Notes: generated by a model from the sequence alone, not told the origin. Shown: positions 17,894 through 25,560, numbered from the stretch's first letter. The stretch is DNA of 64,000 nt from an uncultured Dehalococcoidia bacterium (GCA_903844845.1 CAIMVG010000020.1:1-64000), one strand, 5' to 3'. Numbers and translations are program-made.

Positions 17894-17917
17894 GGGCACG
17901 GCACGCCGTGCCCCTAC
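17894..17917. repeat. Palindrome copy 6
   Basis: The left arm is shortened to GGGCACGGC; the centre is AC and the right arm complete. It lies just upstream of the transposase gene. Confidence 0.8.
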
Positions 17918-18044
17918 GTACCAATTGTGTCGTGCCCCTACGTAATGATTGCGCCTTGCACCTGCATAATGCTCTGACGATGTTCGCGTTGGTCGTGTAG
18001 GGGAAGTTCGCGACTTGCCCCGCTTTTGGTTGTCCGCGTCGTTC

Positions 18045-18072
18045 GTAGGGGCACGGCGCGCCGTGCCCCTAC
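18045..18072. repeat. Palindrome copy 7
   Basis: A perfect 28-bp copy with a GC centre, preceded by CGCGTCGTTC. Confidence 0.9.
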
Positions 18073-18167
18073 GTGTTGATCGTCATGTTGTTGAAAACGT
18101 GCCGTGCCCTTACCTGTGCCGTGCTCCTGCGTAATGATTGGACTTCTTGGCTGTTCGCGTCGTTCGT

Positions 18168-18196
18168 GTAGGGGCACGGCGTGCCGTGCCCCCTAC
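18168..18196. repeat. Palindrome copy 8
   Basis: GT centre, with one extra C in the right arm (five C). Confidence 0.88.
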
Positions 18197-18252
18197 GTGT
18201 ATGATCGCACATTGAACCTGCGTAATGCTCTGACGTTATTCGCGTCGTTGGT

Positions 18253-18280
18253 GTAGGGGCACGGCGTGCCGTGCCCCATA
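18253..18280. repeat. Palindrome copy 9
   Basis: GT centre; the right arm ends CCCCATAC instead of CCCCTAC. Confidence 0.85.
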
Positions 18281-18308
18281 CGCAATTATCGCGCCGTGCC
18301 CTCGCTTA

Positions 18309-19070
18309 TTATTTTTCGGTCGCCACGTGATTGACCAGCCCGCCGATGCCCTCGATACGCACCTCGACCATGTCACCGGGCTGCATTGGCCCCACCCCTT
18401 CGGGCGTGCCGCTGGCGATCACGTCCCCGGGAAGCAGCGTCATAACGCGGGAAACCGCCGCCACCAGGCGGGCGACAGGGAAGATCAGGTCTCTCGTGTT
18501 CCCGCTTTGTTTCACTTCGCCGTTGAGACGGGTTTCGATCTTCAATGCCGAAGTGTCCAGTTCCGTTTCTATCCATGGCCCGACCGCCGCAAAAGTATCG
18601 AATGACTTGGCGCGGGTCCACTGGCCGTCGATCTTCTGCAGGTCCCTGGCCGTAACATCATTGAAACAGGTGTAGCCCAGGACAAAATCCAGGGCTTCCG
18701 CAGGCTCGACCCGCCGGGCTTTCCTGCTGATAACGATGCCCATCTCGCCCTCGAAATCCACCTGTTTCGAGATAGACGGATAAACTATGTCTGCGAGCGG
18801 GCCGATGACCGCGGTGGAGGGCTTGAGGAACATCAGCGGCGAGGCAGGCAGATCGTGTTTGAACTCTGCCGCATGTCCCCGGTAGTTTATACCGATGGCC
18901 GCTATCTTTGAGGGCACGCACGGCGCCAGCAGTTTGACCTCTGAAAGTTTAAATGCATCTTCAAGCAGTTTGATCCCGCCGAAAGGGTTACCGCTTATGA
19001 GTTGAACTTTGTCGCCCTTCAGTATCCCGTAATGCCTGCGGCCGGAGGCGGTGAATCGTACGATTTTCAT
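18309..19070 (-). CDS. Fumarylacetoacetate hydrolase (FAH) family protein
   Basis: The 253-residue protein belongs to the FAH superfamily, whose members hydrolyse C-C bonds, decarboxylate or isomerise beta-diketo acids with Mg2+. Family marks are GINYRGHAAEF, metal-binding acidic residues in VDFEGEMGIVI, CFNDVTARDLQ and the closing GDVIASGTPEGVGPMQPGD. The N-terminal small domain is also present, giving the length of the YcgM/HpcE type. The substrate is not evident; acylpyruvate or oxaloacetate are family options. ATG 19070 is chosen; a GTG at 19085 is the alternative and an AGGGAG site lies between possibilities. The gene ends inside the palindrome field. Confidence 0.87.
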   Translation of the reverse strand: MKIVRFTASGRRHYGILKGDKVQLISGNPFGGIKLLEDAFKLSEVKLLAPCVPSKIAAIGINYRGHAAEFKHDLPASPLMFLKPSTAVIGPLADIVYPSISKQVDFEGEMGIVISRKARRVEPAEALDFVLGYTCFNDVTARDLQKIDGQWTRAKSFDTFAAVGPWIETELDTSALKIETRLNGEVKQSGNTRDLIFPVARLVAAVSRVMTLLPGDVIASGTPEGVGPMQPGDMVEVRIEGIGGLVNHVATEK

Positions 19071-19119
19071 AGAGATTTCTAACACTCCCTGCTTTTGTTT
19101 TAGTAACTTCTGGTAATTG

Positions 19120-19154
19120 GAATTGAATTGGCAAGCGGCTTACCAAATCCCTCT
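19120..19154. pseudogene. Short remnant resembling part of the transposase gene
   Basis: This 35-base stretch, GGCTTACCAAATCCCTCTG at its core, matches 17456-17484 inside the transposase gene (the part coding PEGFGKPLADSIPT) with few changes. In both places it runs directly into a palindrome-derived GGGCACGGC. It looks like a relic of a second transposase copy or of a hairpin-linked excision. Confidence 0.55.
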
Positions 19155-19178
19155 GTAGGGCACGGCGGGCCGTGCCCC
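19155..19178. repeat. Palindrome copy 10
   Basis: Shortened copy GTAGGGCACGGC with a GG centre, attached to the transposase-like remnant. Confidence 0.8.
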
Positions 19179-19196
19179 AACGTAACGATAAGAATT

Positions 19197-20051
19197 TCAG
19201 TCTTTATCGGTGGGGATGACGAGGATGGGTTTATCCCCCGCCTGCAGGACTTTTTGTGTGGTGCTGCCGAAAACCCAGCGCTTGATGCCGGAGAATCCGT
19301 GCGTAGTCATGGCGATGAGGTCGATGTTTCCCGAATCCGAATAGTCGATGATGGCTTCGGCCGGCGCATCGGCGACCACGGCGGTGGAAAGTCTTGCGCC
19401 GCGCGCTTTGAAGGGGGCTGCAAAATCTGTAAGATATTTTCCCGCGGAACGTTTGATCTCGTCGTCGCTGGGTAACACCACGTTAGGCACCATCGTTTCA
19501 AAACCGGGGACATAGCGTACAGGCTCGACGGCCTGGAACAGTATGACCTCCGCCCCGAGCCCGGCCGCCGCAGGTTCGACCAGCTTGAGGGAGCGTTCGC
19601 TCATCGGCGAACCATCCAGCGGCACGAGGATGCGCTTTATAAGCCTTCCGTTACCTGCTTCCCGTTTGGTACGGACAAGCAGCACGGGTTTGCCGCTGCC
19701 CGAAAGTATCTTCCCGGCGATACTTCCCGGCATCTGAGGGTTCCCCCCGGTAGCGCCGTGGGCTGCGATTATCATCAGGTCCGTTTTCTCACTGGCGCCA
19801 AGCTTCAATATCTCGTCGGCGGCTTTGCCTTCCAGTTCGCAGGTTCTAGTTTTGATGCCTGACCGTTCGAGGTCGGATGAGATACGTTTGAGGTATGCCT
19901 CGAAAAGATGGCTTTTATCGGGTGTTCCCGTTTCGGAAACGGTCGCCAGGATGACCTCGGATTTGAAAGCGGCGGCGATTTCCGCCGCGTAAGGCAAAGT
20001 GATTTCAGCCCCGTTGGAACCATCGAGCGGCACTATAATTTTGTTGAACAT
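19197..20051 (-). CDS. Tandem universal stress protein (two UspA domains)
   Basis: The 284-residue protein repeats the UspA fold. Domain 1 (about 1-145) opens KIIVPLDGSNGAE and ends with the ATP-loop AAHGATGGNPQMPGS, GSGKPVLLV. Domain 2 opens RILVPLDGSPMSERSL and ends MTTHGFSGIKRWVFGST. Both carry the G-2x-G-9x-G-S/T nucleotide-binding pattern, suggesting ATP binding. Such tandem proteins act in stress survival, but the specific trigger is unknown. ATG 20051 has GGAGG four bases upstream, which decides against the longer frame to 20063. It is flanked by palindromes on both sides. Confidence 0.9.
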   Translation of the reverse strand: MFNKIIVPLDGSNGAEITLPYAAEIAAAFKSEVILATVSETGTPDKSHLFEAYLKRISSDLERSGIKTRTCELEGKAADEILKLGASEKTDLMIIAAHGATGGNPQMPGSIAGKILSGSGKPVLLVRTKREAGNGRLIKRILVPLDGSPMSERSLKLVEPAAAGLGAEVILFQAVEPVRYVPGFETMVPNVVLPSDDEIKRSAGKYLTDFAAPFKARGARLSTAVVADAPAEAIIDYSDSGNIDLIAMTTHGFSGIKRWVFGSTTQKVLQAGDKPILVIPTDKD

Positions 20052-20195
20052 TTCGTCCTCCATCCAGTTATCCGGTGGGCTTTATTATACATCTTGTCCT
20101 GCCTGTATTTTCAAACGAATGGGTTGGCGGGATTGCTCCGACAATCCAGACACCAGGGTCCGGGTCCCTTATCCTAGATTCCTCGAGCGTCGTTC

Positions 20196-20222
20196 GTAGG
20201 GGCACGGCGTGCCGTGCCCTAC
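20196..20222. repeat. Palindrome copy 11 with conserved tail
   Basis: GT centre and one C fewer in the right arm. It is followed at 20223-20262 by the tail that begins CCTGACAATCAAAAAGAG and ends CCGACAATCCA. Confidence 0.88.
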
Positions 20223-20314
20223 CCTGACAATCAAAAAGAGCCACATTCAATCCGACAATCCATTCGTCCCTCGGGGAACCGCCAGGTTCGGTTCGATACA
20301 TTGGGGCGCCGTTC

Positions 20315-20342
20315 GTAGGGGCACGGCGCGCCGTGCCCCTGC
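20315..20342. repeat. Palindrome copy 12 with conserved tail
   Basis: GC centre, last bases TGC instead of TAC. The tail at 20343-20382 differs from the others at two positions (CCGCATT, CCGGCAATCC). Confidence 0.88.
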
Positions 20343-20417
20343 CCTGACAATCAAAAAGAGCCGCATTCAATCCGGCAATCCATCAAATGAAAACATCCCG
20401 GCAGGCGCATTCGAGTA

Positions 20418-20447
20418 TTGACACCACTGACGCCGGATTGTTAAACT
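20418..20447 (+). promoter_or_regulatory. Candidate promoter for the cobO-fbp-rdgB unit
   Basis: A perfect TTGACA at 20418-20423 is followed after 18 bases by TAAACT (4/6) at 20442-20447. The cobO start lies 38 bases further on. Confidence 0.5.
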
Positions 20448-20485
20448 GTACTATCCCGTCCAATAGCCGCCGGTTGGAGAATTCG

Positions 20486-21052
20486 ATGACTGATGCCGTT
20501 TCACCGCCCTCTGACCGTGCAACGCTGCCGAGACAGGGTCTGGTTGCCGTTTTCACCGGCAACGGCAAGGGGAAAACGACAGCCGCCATGGGGACTGCGC
20601 TCCGGGCGGCAGGCTACGGGTTCAAGGTTTTCATCGTATTCTTCCTGAAGGGAAAAATGTTCACGCAGGGAGAAGTCCGGGCCTTCGCGAAGTTCCCCAA
20701 CGTCAAAACCGAGACTTACGGGACCAGCGAGTGGGTAAAAAAAGGCTCGGAGAATCCCGAGGCCAGGTCCCAATCGAAAAAAGCGCTTGAATCCGCCGGG
20801 AAAGCCCTTGAAAGCGGCGATTACGACCTGGTGATCCTGGACGAAGTTAACAGCGCACTGGATTTCGGACTGGTCAGCCTGGAAGACGTCATCGGTTTGA
20901 TAGCTTCGCGTCCATCGAATGTAGACCTGATACTGACGGGGCGCGGCGCGAACCCGGCTGTCATCGAGGCCGCCGACGTGGTGACCGAAATGGTAAACAT
21001 TAAACATGCCTTCGAACGGGGCGTTCCCGCCCGCGAAGGTTTTGATTATTGA
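20486..21052 (+). CDS. cobO: Corrinoid adenosyltransferase (cob(I)yrinic acid a,c-diamide adenosyltransferase)
   Basis: This CobO/BtuR-type enzyme attaches the adenosyl group to reduced corrinoids, making coenzyme B12 forms. The P-loop is GNGKGKTTAAMG, unusual in being used for ATP as adenosyl donor. LVILDEVNSALDFGLV and LILTGRGANPAVIEAAD are further family signatures. From ATG 20486, preceded by TTGGAG, the protein has 188 residues, the normal length; the longer frame from 20387 adds a tail encoded by repeat-derived DNA. It lies 25 bases before fbp. Corrinoid use is common in anaerobic Chloroflexota, but no other cobalamin gene is in the window. Confidence 0.92.
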   Translation: MTDAVSPPSDRATLPRQGLVAVFTGNGKGKTTAAMGTALRAAGYGFKVFIVFFLKGKMFTQGEVRAFAKFPNVKTETYGTSEWVKKGSENPEARSQSKKALESAGKALESGDYDLVILDEVNSALDFGLVSLEDVIGLIASRPSNVDLILTGRGANPAVIEAADVVTEMVNIKHAFERGVPAREGFDY

Positions 21053-21077
21053 AAATAATATTGACGGAGGAGAAGTC

Positions 21078-22178
21078 ATGAAACTAACTTTAAGCGTAAT
21101 CAAGGCCGATATCGGCGGCTATGTAGGGCATTCGGAATCGCATCCCGACGTGCTGGCCCATGCCTACGGGTGCATGCTGAAGGCCAAGAATGACGGCCTG
21201 CTGGTAGACTTCCATGTGACCAAGTGCGGCGACGACGCCCAGCTGGTTATGACCCACACCATGGGCGTGGACAATAAAACCATCCACGAACTGGCATGGA
21301 ATACTTTCGTCGGCTGCACCGAAGTCGCCAAGAAACTTAAACTCTACGGCGCGGGCCAGGACCTGCTGGCGGACGCCTTCTCCTGCAACGTGCGCGGCAT
21401 GGGGCCCGGCCTGGCAGAGATGGATATCACCGAGCGCGGCTCGGAACCCGTCGTCATCTTCATGGCCGACAAGACCTCCTCCGGTTCCTGGAACCTGCCC
21501 CTCTACAAGATGTTCGCCGACCCCTTCAACACCATCGGCCTCGTCATCGCCGAGAACATGCACCACGGCTACGCTTTCGAGGTGCACGATGTGATGCACG
21601 GCAAGAAGATTACCTTCAACAGCCCTGACGAGATCTACGATATGCTGGTCTTCATCGGGGCGCCTTCCCACTACTGCGTCAAAGCAGTGTATCACCGCGA
21701 TACCGGCGACGTGGCCGCCGTTTCCTCCACCCAGAAGCTCTCGCTCATCGCGGGACGCTACGTCGGCAAGGACGACCCGGTATGCATCGTGCGCTGCCAG
21801 GGCATCTTCCCGGCTGTCGGCGAGGTGCTGGAACCCTTCACCACCCCCTACCTGGTAGAGGGCTGGATGCGCGGTTCGCACGTCGGCCCTTTCATGCCGG
21901 TTTCCATCCCAGACAGTACTCCCACCCGCTTCGACGGCCCCCCGCGCGTCATAGCCTGCGGTTTCCAACTGGCTAACGGCAAGCTGATCGGCCCCCGCGA
22001 CATGTTCGCCGACAAGAGCTTCGACAATGCCCGCCAGAAGGCCCTCGACGTCGCCGACTACATGCGCGCCCACGGCCCCTTCGAGCCGCATCGCCTGCCC
22101 CTCGAAGAGATGGAATACACCACCATGCCCCAGGTGATGAACAAGCTTAAAGACCGCTTCATCCCCATCGGTGACTAA
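21078..22178 (+). CDS. fbp: Archaeal-type fructose-1,6-bisphosphate aldolase/phosphatase (class V FBPase)
   Basis: This bifunctional gluconeogenic enzyme condenses triose phosphates and dephosphorylates the product to fructose-6-phosphate. The 366 residues cover the class V family end to end: MKLTLSVIKADIGGYVGHS at the N-terminus, YGAGQDLLADAFSCNVRGMGPG for metal binding, and CRGIFPAVGE-like and MRGSHVGPFMPV motifs later. The ATG at 21078 follows GGAGGAG. This type is known from archaea and deeply branching bacteria and points to an anabolic, gluconeogenic lifestyle. Codon use is more uniform and GC-rich than in neighbours, as expected of a highly expressed gene. rdgB follows after three bases. 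Confidence 0.95.
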   Translation: MKLTLSVIKADIGGYVGHSESHPDVLAHAYGCMLKAKNDGLLVDFHVTKCGDDAQLVMTHTMGVDNKTIHELAWNTFVGCTEVAKKLKLYGAGQDLLADAFSCNVRGMGPGLAEMDITERGSEPVVIFMADKTSSGSWNLPLYKMFADPFNTIGLVIAENMHHGYAFEVHDVMHGKKITFNSPDEIYDMLVFIGAPSHYCVKAVYHRDTGDVAAVSSTQKLSLIAGRYVGKDDPVCIVRCQGIFPAVGEVLEPFTTPYLVEGWMRGSHVGPFMPVSIPDSTPTRFDGPPRVIACGFQLANGKLIGPRDMFADKSFDNARQKALDVADYMRAHGPFEPHRLPLEEMEYTTMPQVMNKLKDRFIPIGD

Positions 22179-22181
22179 ACT

Positions 22182-22793
22182 ATGACCGAAGCGAAGCTCC
22201 TCCTGGCTACCACTAACAGGGGCAAGCTGGAGGAGCTTCGCCTGCTACTCGCCGGTATACCTTTCGAACTGGTCGGCCCCGCAGATTTGGGGCTCAATCT
22301 GGAAGTGGAAGAGAACGGCGGGACCTATTCAGCCAATGCCCGCCTCAAAGCCACCGCTTTTGCCCGCGCCGGCGGCATGCTGACCCTTGCCGACGATTCA
22401 GGGCTGGAAGTCGATGCGCTGGGCGGTGCGCCCGGGGTCATGTCCTCGCGCTGGGCCGGGCCGCATGCGACCGACCGGCAGCGAATCGATTTCCTCCTCT
22501 CCAAGATCAAAGACGTCCCCATGAAAAACCGGCAAGCCCATTTCTGCTGCACGATGGTGATCGCCTCGCCCCGCGGAGGGCTGAGGATGTGTTCGGGCAG
22601 CTGCGCCGGTCTCATCGGGATGGCTCCCAGGGGTGAACACGGATTCGGATACGACCCCGTGTTTTATTTTCCGAACCTCGGCAAGACGATGGCCGAACTG
22701 CCTCCCGATATCAAAAACCGCATCAGCCACAGGGCCAAGGCCGCGGCCAGGGCCAAAAAGATACTCGCAGGCTTGCTCCAAAATAATCTTTAG
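22182..22793 (+). CDS. rdgB: XTP/dITP diphosphatase
   Basis: The Ham1/RdgB enzyme removes deaminated purine nucleotides (dITP, XTP) from the pool, preventing their use in DNA and RNA. Signatures are TTNRGKLEELRLLL at the start, the catalytic LADDSGLEVDALGGAPGV, the SSRWAG substrate loop, and GEHGFGYDPVFYFP near the C-terminus. The length of 203 residues is normal. It lies three bases after fbp, so it is translated from the same message. No rph (RNase PH), a frequent fusion or neighbour partner, is present. Confidence 0.93.
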   Translation: MTEAKLLLATTNRGKLEELRLLLAGIPFELVGPADLGLNLEVEENGGTYSANARLKATAFARAGGMLTLADDSGLEVDALGGAPGVMSSRWAGPHATDRQRIDFLLSKIKDVPMKNRQAHFCCTMVIASPRGGLRMCSGSCAGLIGMAPRGEHGFGYDPVFYFPNLGKTMAELPPDIKNRISHRAKAAARAKKILAGLLQNNL

Positions 22794-22863
22794 CTCGAAA
22801 GCTGAGCGGTTTCAGTGCCTCGTCGGAGGGCCGGCTGAGCCTCGCCCGTGTACGTTCAACCTA

Positions 22864-22892
22864 TTGAGTCCGGCCTATTATTGGTATATACT
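22864..22892 (+). promoter_or_regulatory. Sigma70-type promoter for dnaN
   Basis: TTGAGT at 22864-22869 and TATACT at 22887-22892 have an optimal 17-base spacer. The dnaN ATG lies 33 bases downstream of the -10 box. Confidence 0.75.
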
Positions 22893-22924
22893 ACTAGACC
22901 ACAACTTAAATCGGGGGTGACTAT

Positions 22925-24061
22925 ATGAAACTATCCTGCCTTCAAGAAAATCTGAACCGTGGGCTGAGCCTTGTGGGGCGCGCCGCTGCGACCCGCACGA
23001 CCTTGCCCATCACCAATAACGTGATGCTTTCCACCGAACAGGGCCGCCTGAAGCTGGTGGCTACCAACCTCGAGATGGCGGTCAGCTGCTGGATCGGCGC
23101 CAAGATCGACGAAGAAGGGTCCCTGACGGTCCCCGCCAAACTCCTGACCGAATTTGTCGCCACGCTTCCGAACGACAAGATCGACGTTAAACTGGCCCCC
23201 AAAGGCAAAACGCTCGAACTTAAATGCGCCCGTTTCGAAGCCCGCATCAGCGGCGTCGACGCCAAAGAATTCCCGCCCATCCCCAAAGTGGATGACGGCA
23301 TCACCACCAAGGTAGAACTGGCCGCTCTGCGGCAGGCCATCAGCCAGGTGGTTTTCGCGGCCGCGAGCGACGAGTCCCGGCCCGTGCTCACCGGCGTCAG
23401 CGCAGAATTCGAAGGGAAGATACTTACCCTGGCGGCCGCGGACGGGTTCCGCCTGGCCGTTTATAAACTGCCCCTGCTCGAAGCCGTCAAAGAAAAATCG
23501 ACGGCTATCATCCCTTCGCGCACGCTGGCTGAACTCAACAGGCTGGCAGGCGACCAGGAAGAGCCCGTCGAGATCAGGGTCAACGCCTCCAAGAGCCAGA
23601 TACTGTTTAAATTGAACAACGCGGAGATGGTATCCCAGCTGGTCCAGGGCAATTTCCCGCAGTACAGCCAGCTTATCCCCCAGAGTTTCAACACGCGGGC
23701 CGTGGTGGACGTTACATCGTTCCTCAGGGCCACCAAGACAGCCGCCATCTTCGCCCGCGACGGCAGCGGCATCGTACGGCTGATAATCACCCCCGGAGAG
23801 AGCGACTCGATGCCGGGCAAGCTTTCGATTTCCGCCCGTTCGGAAGAGATCGGTGAAGACACCGGTGAAATCGATACGGTCGTGGAAGGCGCGGAATCCA
23901 AGATAGCCTTCAACGGCAGATATCTGATGGACGTGCTGGGGGCCTTGAAAGAATCGCAGGTCGCCATCGAGATGACGACGCCCTCAAGCCCGGGTGTTTT
24001 CAAGCCCGTCGGCGCAGACAATTATTTACACGTTATAATGCCGATGTTCGTTCAGTGGTAG
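22925..24061 (+). CDS. dnaN: DNA polymerase III beta subunit (sliding clamp)
   Basis: The 378-residue protein shows the three-domain clamp pattern: MKLSCLQENLNRGLSLVGRA with LPITNNVML in domain 1, VFAAASDESRPVLTGVSAEF with LAAADGFRLAVY in domain 2, and FNGRYLMDVLGAL ending with LHVIMPM in domain 3. These are typical dnaN signatures, including the hydrophobic partner-binding pocket residues. It has its own promoter and a strong terminator. dnaA, recF and gyrB are not adjacent, so this clamp gene is displaced from the usual origin-proximal cluster, or this is an additional copy. Confidence 0.94.
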   Translation: MKLSCLQENLNRGLSLVGRAAATRTTLPITNNVMLSTEQGRLKLVATNLEMAVSCWIGAKIDEEGSLTVPAKLLTEFVATLPNDKIDVKLAPKGKTLELKCARFEARISGVDAKEFPPIPKVDDGITTKVELAALRQAISQVVFAAASDESRPVLTGVSAEFEGKILTLAAADGFRLAVYKLPLLEAVKEKSTAIIPSRTLAELNRLAGDQEEPVEIRVNASKSQILFKLNNAEMVSQLVQGNFPQYSQLIPQSFNTRAVVDVTSFLRATKTAAIFARDGSGIVRLIITPGESDSMPGKLSISARSEEIGEDTGEIDTVVEGAESKIAFNGRYLMDVLGALKESQVAIEMTTPSSPGVFKPVGADNYLHVIMPMFVQW

Positions 24062-24080
24062 TTTGAAAATTAAGTTGTAG

Positions 24081-24113
24081 AAAAGGCGGGCAAAATTGCC
24101 CGCCTTTTTTGTT
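24081..24113 (+). terminator. Rho-independent terminator after dnaN
   Basis: AAAAGGCGGGCAA pairs with its complement and is followed by a run of T. It marks the left boundary of the AT-rich island. Confidence 0.9.
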
Positions 24114-24188
24114 TTAGATAGCGGGTATTGAAATTTGTACTATAACAATGTTAGCGTTCGCCATAAGATTGTAGTGTCCATTTTGGGG

Positions 24189-25055
24189 TTAGAAATCGCA
24201 ATTCCTCAAATAGGAAGACCCCTCATTGAAGTATCTCTCCCTTAAATATTCGATATATTCGAAGTCAACTTTAGGAATCAGTTGTATTTCGTCAAACAAA
24301 CTTTGATACCTCATGCTCCGAAAATCGACCTCACTTGAAATGCGTTGTTGGAATTTTAGTATTTCCTGCTGTTGTTCTTTGGCTTCCGAATCGAGATCGT
24401 ACCATAAGTAAAGAAGCGTAAAACCCTGAGGGGTATATTCCCGGCTCAATCCAAGAATATGTTTAATCAATTGAGGAACATCGAGATAACCCCAACTTGT
24501 TCTCTCCCCTTCTTGAGCAAGCACTTCCTGTGCGACCTGTTTAAGATCATCTAACCCACGCCATACGTCGTCTATTTCAAGATATTTGTTAAGGTGTGTT
24601 CCATTTCGCCTGGTTATTTTTGAACGATAAGGTTCAGTGAATTTGGACTCAACCGCCAGCGGTTTTGTCCCGCTACCAATAAACTCAATATCAAGATGAG
24701 GAGGGGTGCCAAATTCTAAAATAGGGTGGGTTTTTTCAAACGACATTTGAACATCTTGTGAATATTTTCCACAAGCAGCTGCAATATTCGATACCCGTTC
24801 GTTTTGTCTCCAGTATTCAAATACGTTGACTACAAGAGCAGAAGAAGAACAAAGAGATTTCATGTGATCTTGAAATTCATTCCCTTTCCCCGCCGAATAT
24901 TCGCCAACGCTGCTGGTGGAAAGCACAGGGTAGAATATATTAGCTGGGAGAGTAGAAGTATGGGCTTCACCAAATGGATTAATGACGAAGTGGATTTGAT
25001 TTGAATCAGCCCAGTTGATTTGCTGGGTAAGAATCATCTCGAAAGTTTTATTCAT
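24189..25055 (-). CDS. Putative PD-(D/E)XK-fold nuclease (PGN_0703-like)
   Basis: The 288-residue protein contains LDIEF, ten residues, then LAVESKFTEPY, an arrangement that fits the PD-(D/E)XK core: Asp122 and/or Glu124 followed by Glu136-x-Lys138. From memory the VESKFTEPY block resembles putative restriction endonucleases of the PGN_0703 family. ATG 25055 has GGAG eight bases upstream, which is preferred over the longer frame to 25121. No methyltransferase is adjacent, so a stand-alone restriction, repair or defence nuclease are all possible. Base composition is clearly more AT-rich than in the housekeeping genes on either side, suggesting acquisition. Confidence 0.65.
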   Translation of the reverse strand: MNKTFEMILTQQINWADSNQIHFVINPFGEAHTSTLPANIFYPVLSTSSVGEYSAGKGNEFQDHMKSLCSSSALVVNVFEYWRQNERVSNIAAACGKYSQDVQMSFEKTHPILEFGTPPHLDIEFIGSGTKPLAVESKFTEPYRSKITRRNGTHLNKYLEIDDVWRGLDDLKQVAQEVLAQEGERTSWGYLDVPQLIKHILGLSREYTPQGFTLLYLWYDLDSEAKEQQQEILKFQQRISSEVDFRSMRYQSLFDEIQLIPKVDFEYIEYLRERYFNEGSSYLRNCDF

Positions 25056-25381
25056 AACACTTCTCCATCTTACCTCTATATTAACTTTAGCAGACCATGA
25101 ATCCCACTGTATGCTGGTCAATCGACCACCCTAAAACATCCATTCCCGTCCATACACATCGCGCAACATGCTAGCACTGCCCTGCGCTTGGTTCAAATGG
25201 AACACCACCATCGATATCGAAAATTGCGATTAAGGTCTGAAAGAGTGGGAAACACTAGAGGTGGTATCAGGAGGTTATCAAAGCTGTCTTGTTGGCCGGC
25301 GGTTATGAAATTTCAGAATTGACTATTGGCAAATCATATAACACCATGATATATTGTATTATATGGGAATAGAGGTTCACT
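25056..25381. other. Divergent intergenic region of the AT-rich island
   Basis: No gene is recognised. It contains the promoter for the rightward operon (25326-25355). A GATCGTATC-like palindrome is not present. The segment 25060-25260 is moderately AT-rich with no clear repeats. Confidence 0.4.
25326..25355 (+). promoter_or_regulatory. Candidate promoter of the DUF2683-LemA-Nudix/MPE-2H operon
   Basis: TTGGCA at 25326-25331, an 18-base spacer and TATATT at 25350-25355 lie 26 bases before the first start codon. Confidence 0.5.
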
Positions 25382-25552
25382 ATGGCTAAAATACAAGTTG
25401 ATTTATCGCCTCAGGAAGATAGAATAGTCGAAGTCTATAAGCTCATGAACAATCTGAAAACCAAACAGGAAGCCATTAAACGCATGGTCCAGTATTTTAA
25501 GGTAGAAATAAAACCAAAGAACGTTGAAGAAAAGGATTATTACTCAACATAG
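25382..25552 (+). CDS. Small DUF2683-like protein
   Basis: A 56-residue protein begins MAKIQVDLSPQEDRIVEVYK and continues MNNLKTKQEAIKRMVQYFKVEI. The pattern of a short beta strand then two helices is that of ribbon-helix-helix-like DUF2683 proteins, known mainly from archaea and some Chloroflexota; these may bind DNA as small regulators. GAGG six bases upstream supports the ATG. The stop codon TAG is part of the AGGAGG ribosome site for the next gene, so it leads the operon. A regulator or antitoxin-like role is plausible but unproven. Confidence 0.7.
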   Translation: MAKIQVDLSPQEDRIVEVYKLMNNLKTKQEAIKRMVQYFKVEIKPKNVEEKDYYST

Positions 25553-25560
25553 GAGGCCAA

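Larger units (their letters stand above)
17858..18308. repeat. Right part of the palindrome field, quasi-tandem array
   Basis: No gene is seen. Four near-complete palindromes (17894, 18045, 18168, 18253) alternate with half copies at 17930-17942, 18096-18110, 18116-18130 and 18291-18302. The intervening text repeats as well: CGTAATGATTG, TGCATAATGCTCTGACG / TGCGTAATGCTCTGACG and TTCGCGTCGTTCGTG recur. A diverged hairpin (GGGGAAGTTCGCGACTTGCCCC-like, two mismatched pairs) lies at 18000-18021. Confidence 0.75.
20052..20417. repeat. Composite-repeat region upstream of cobO
   Basis: No gene is seen. Two composite units are present: palindrome plus 40-bp tail at 20196-20262 and at 20315-20382. 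Upstream of the first lies a segment (20135-20195) containing CTCCGACAATCCAGACACCAGGGT and TCCTCGAG; a close relative precedes the palindrome at 36257. Between the units, TTCGATACATTGGGGC recurs at 36335. Confidence 0.75.

Noticed and set aside
16982-18280. CRISPR array
   Set aside because: The palindromes are irregularly spaced (about 35 to 180 bases), many are truncated, some lie inside a gene, and the spacers are themselves related. No cas gene is present.
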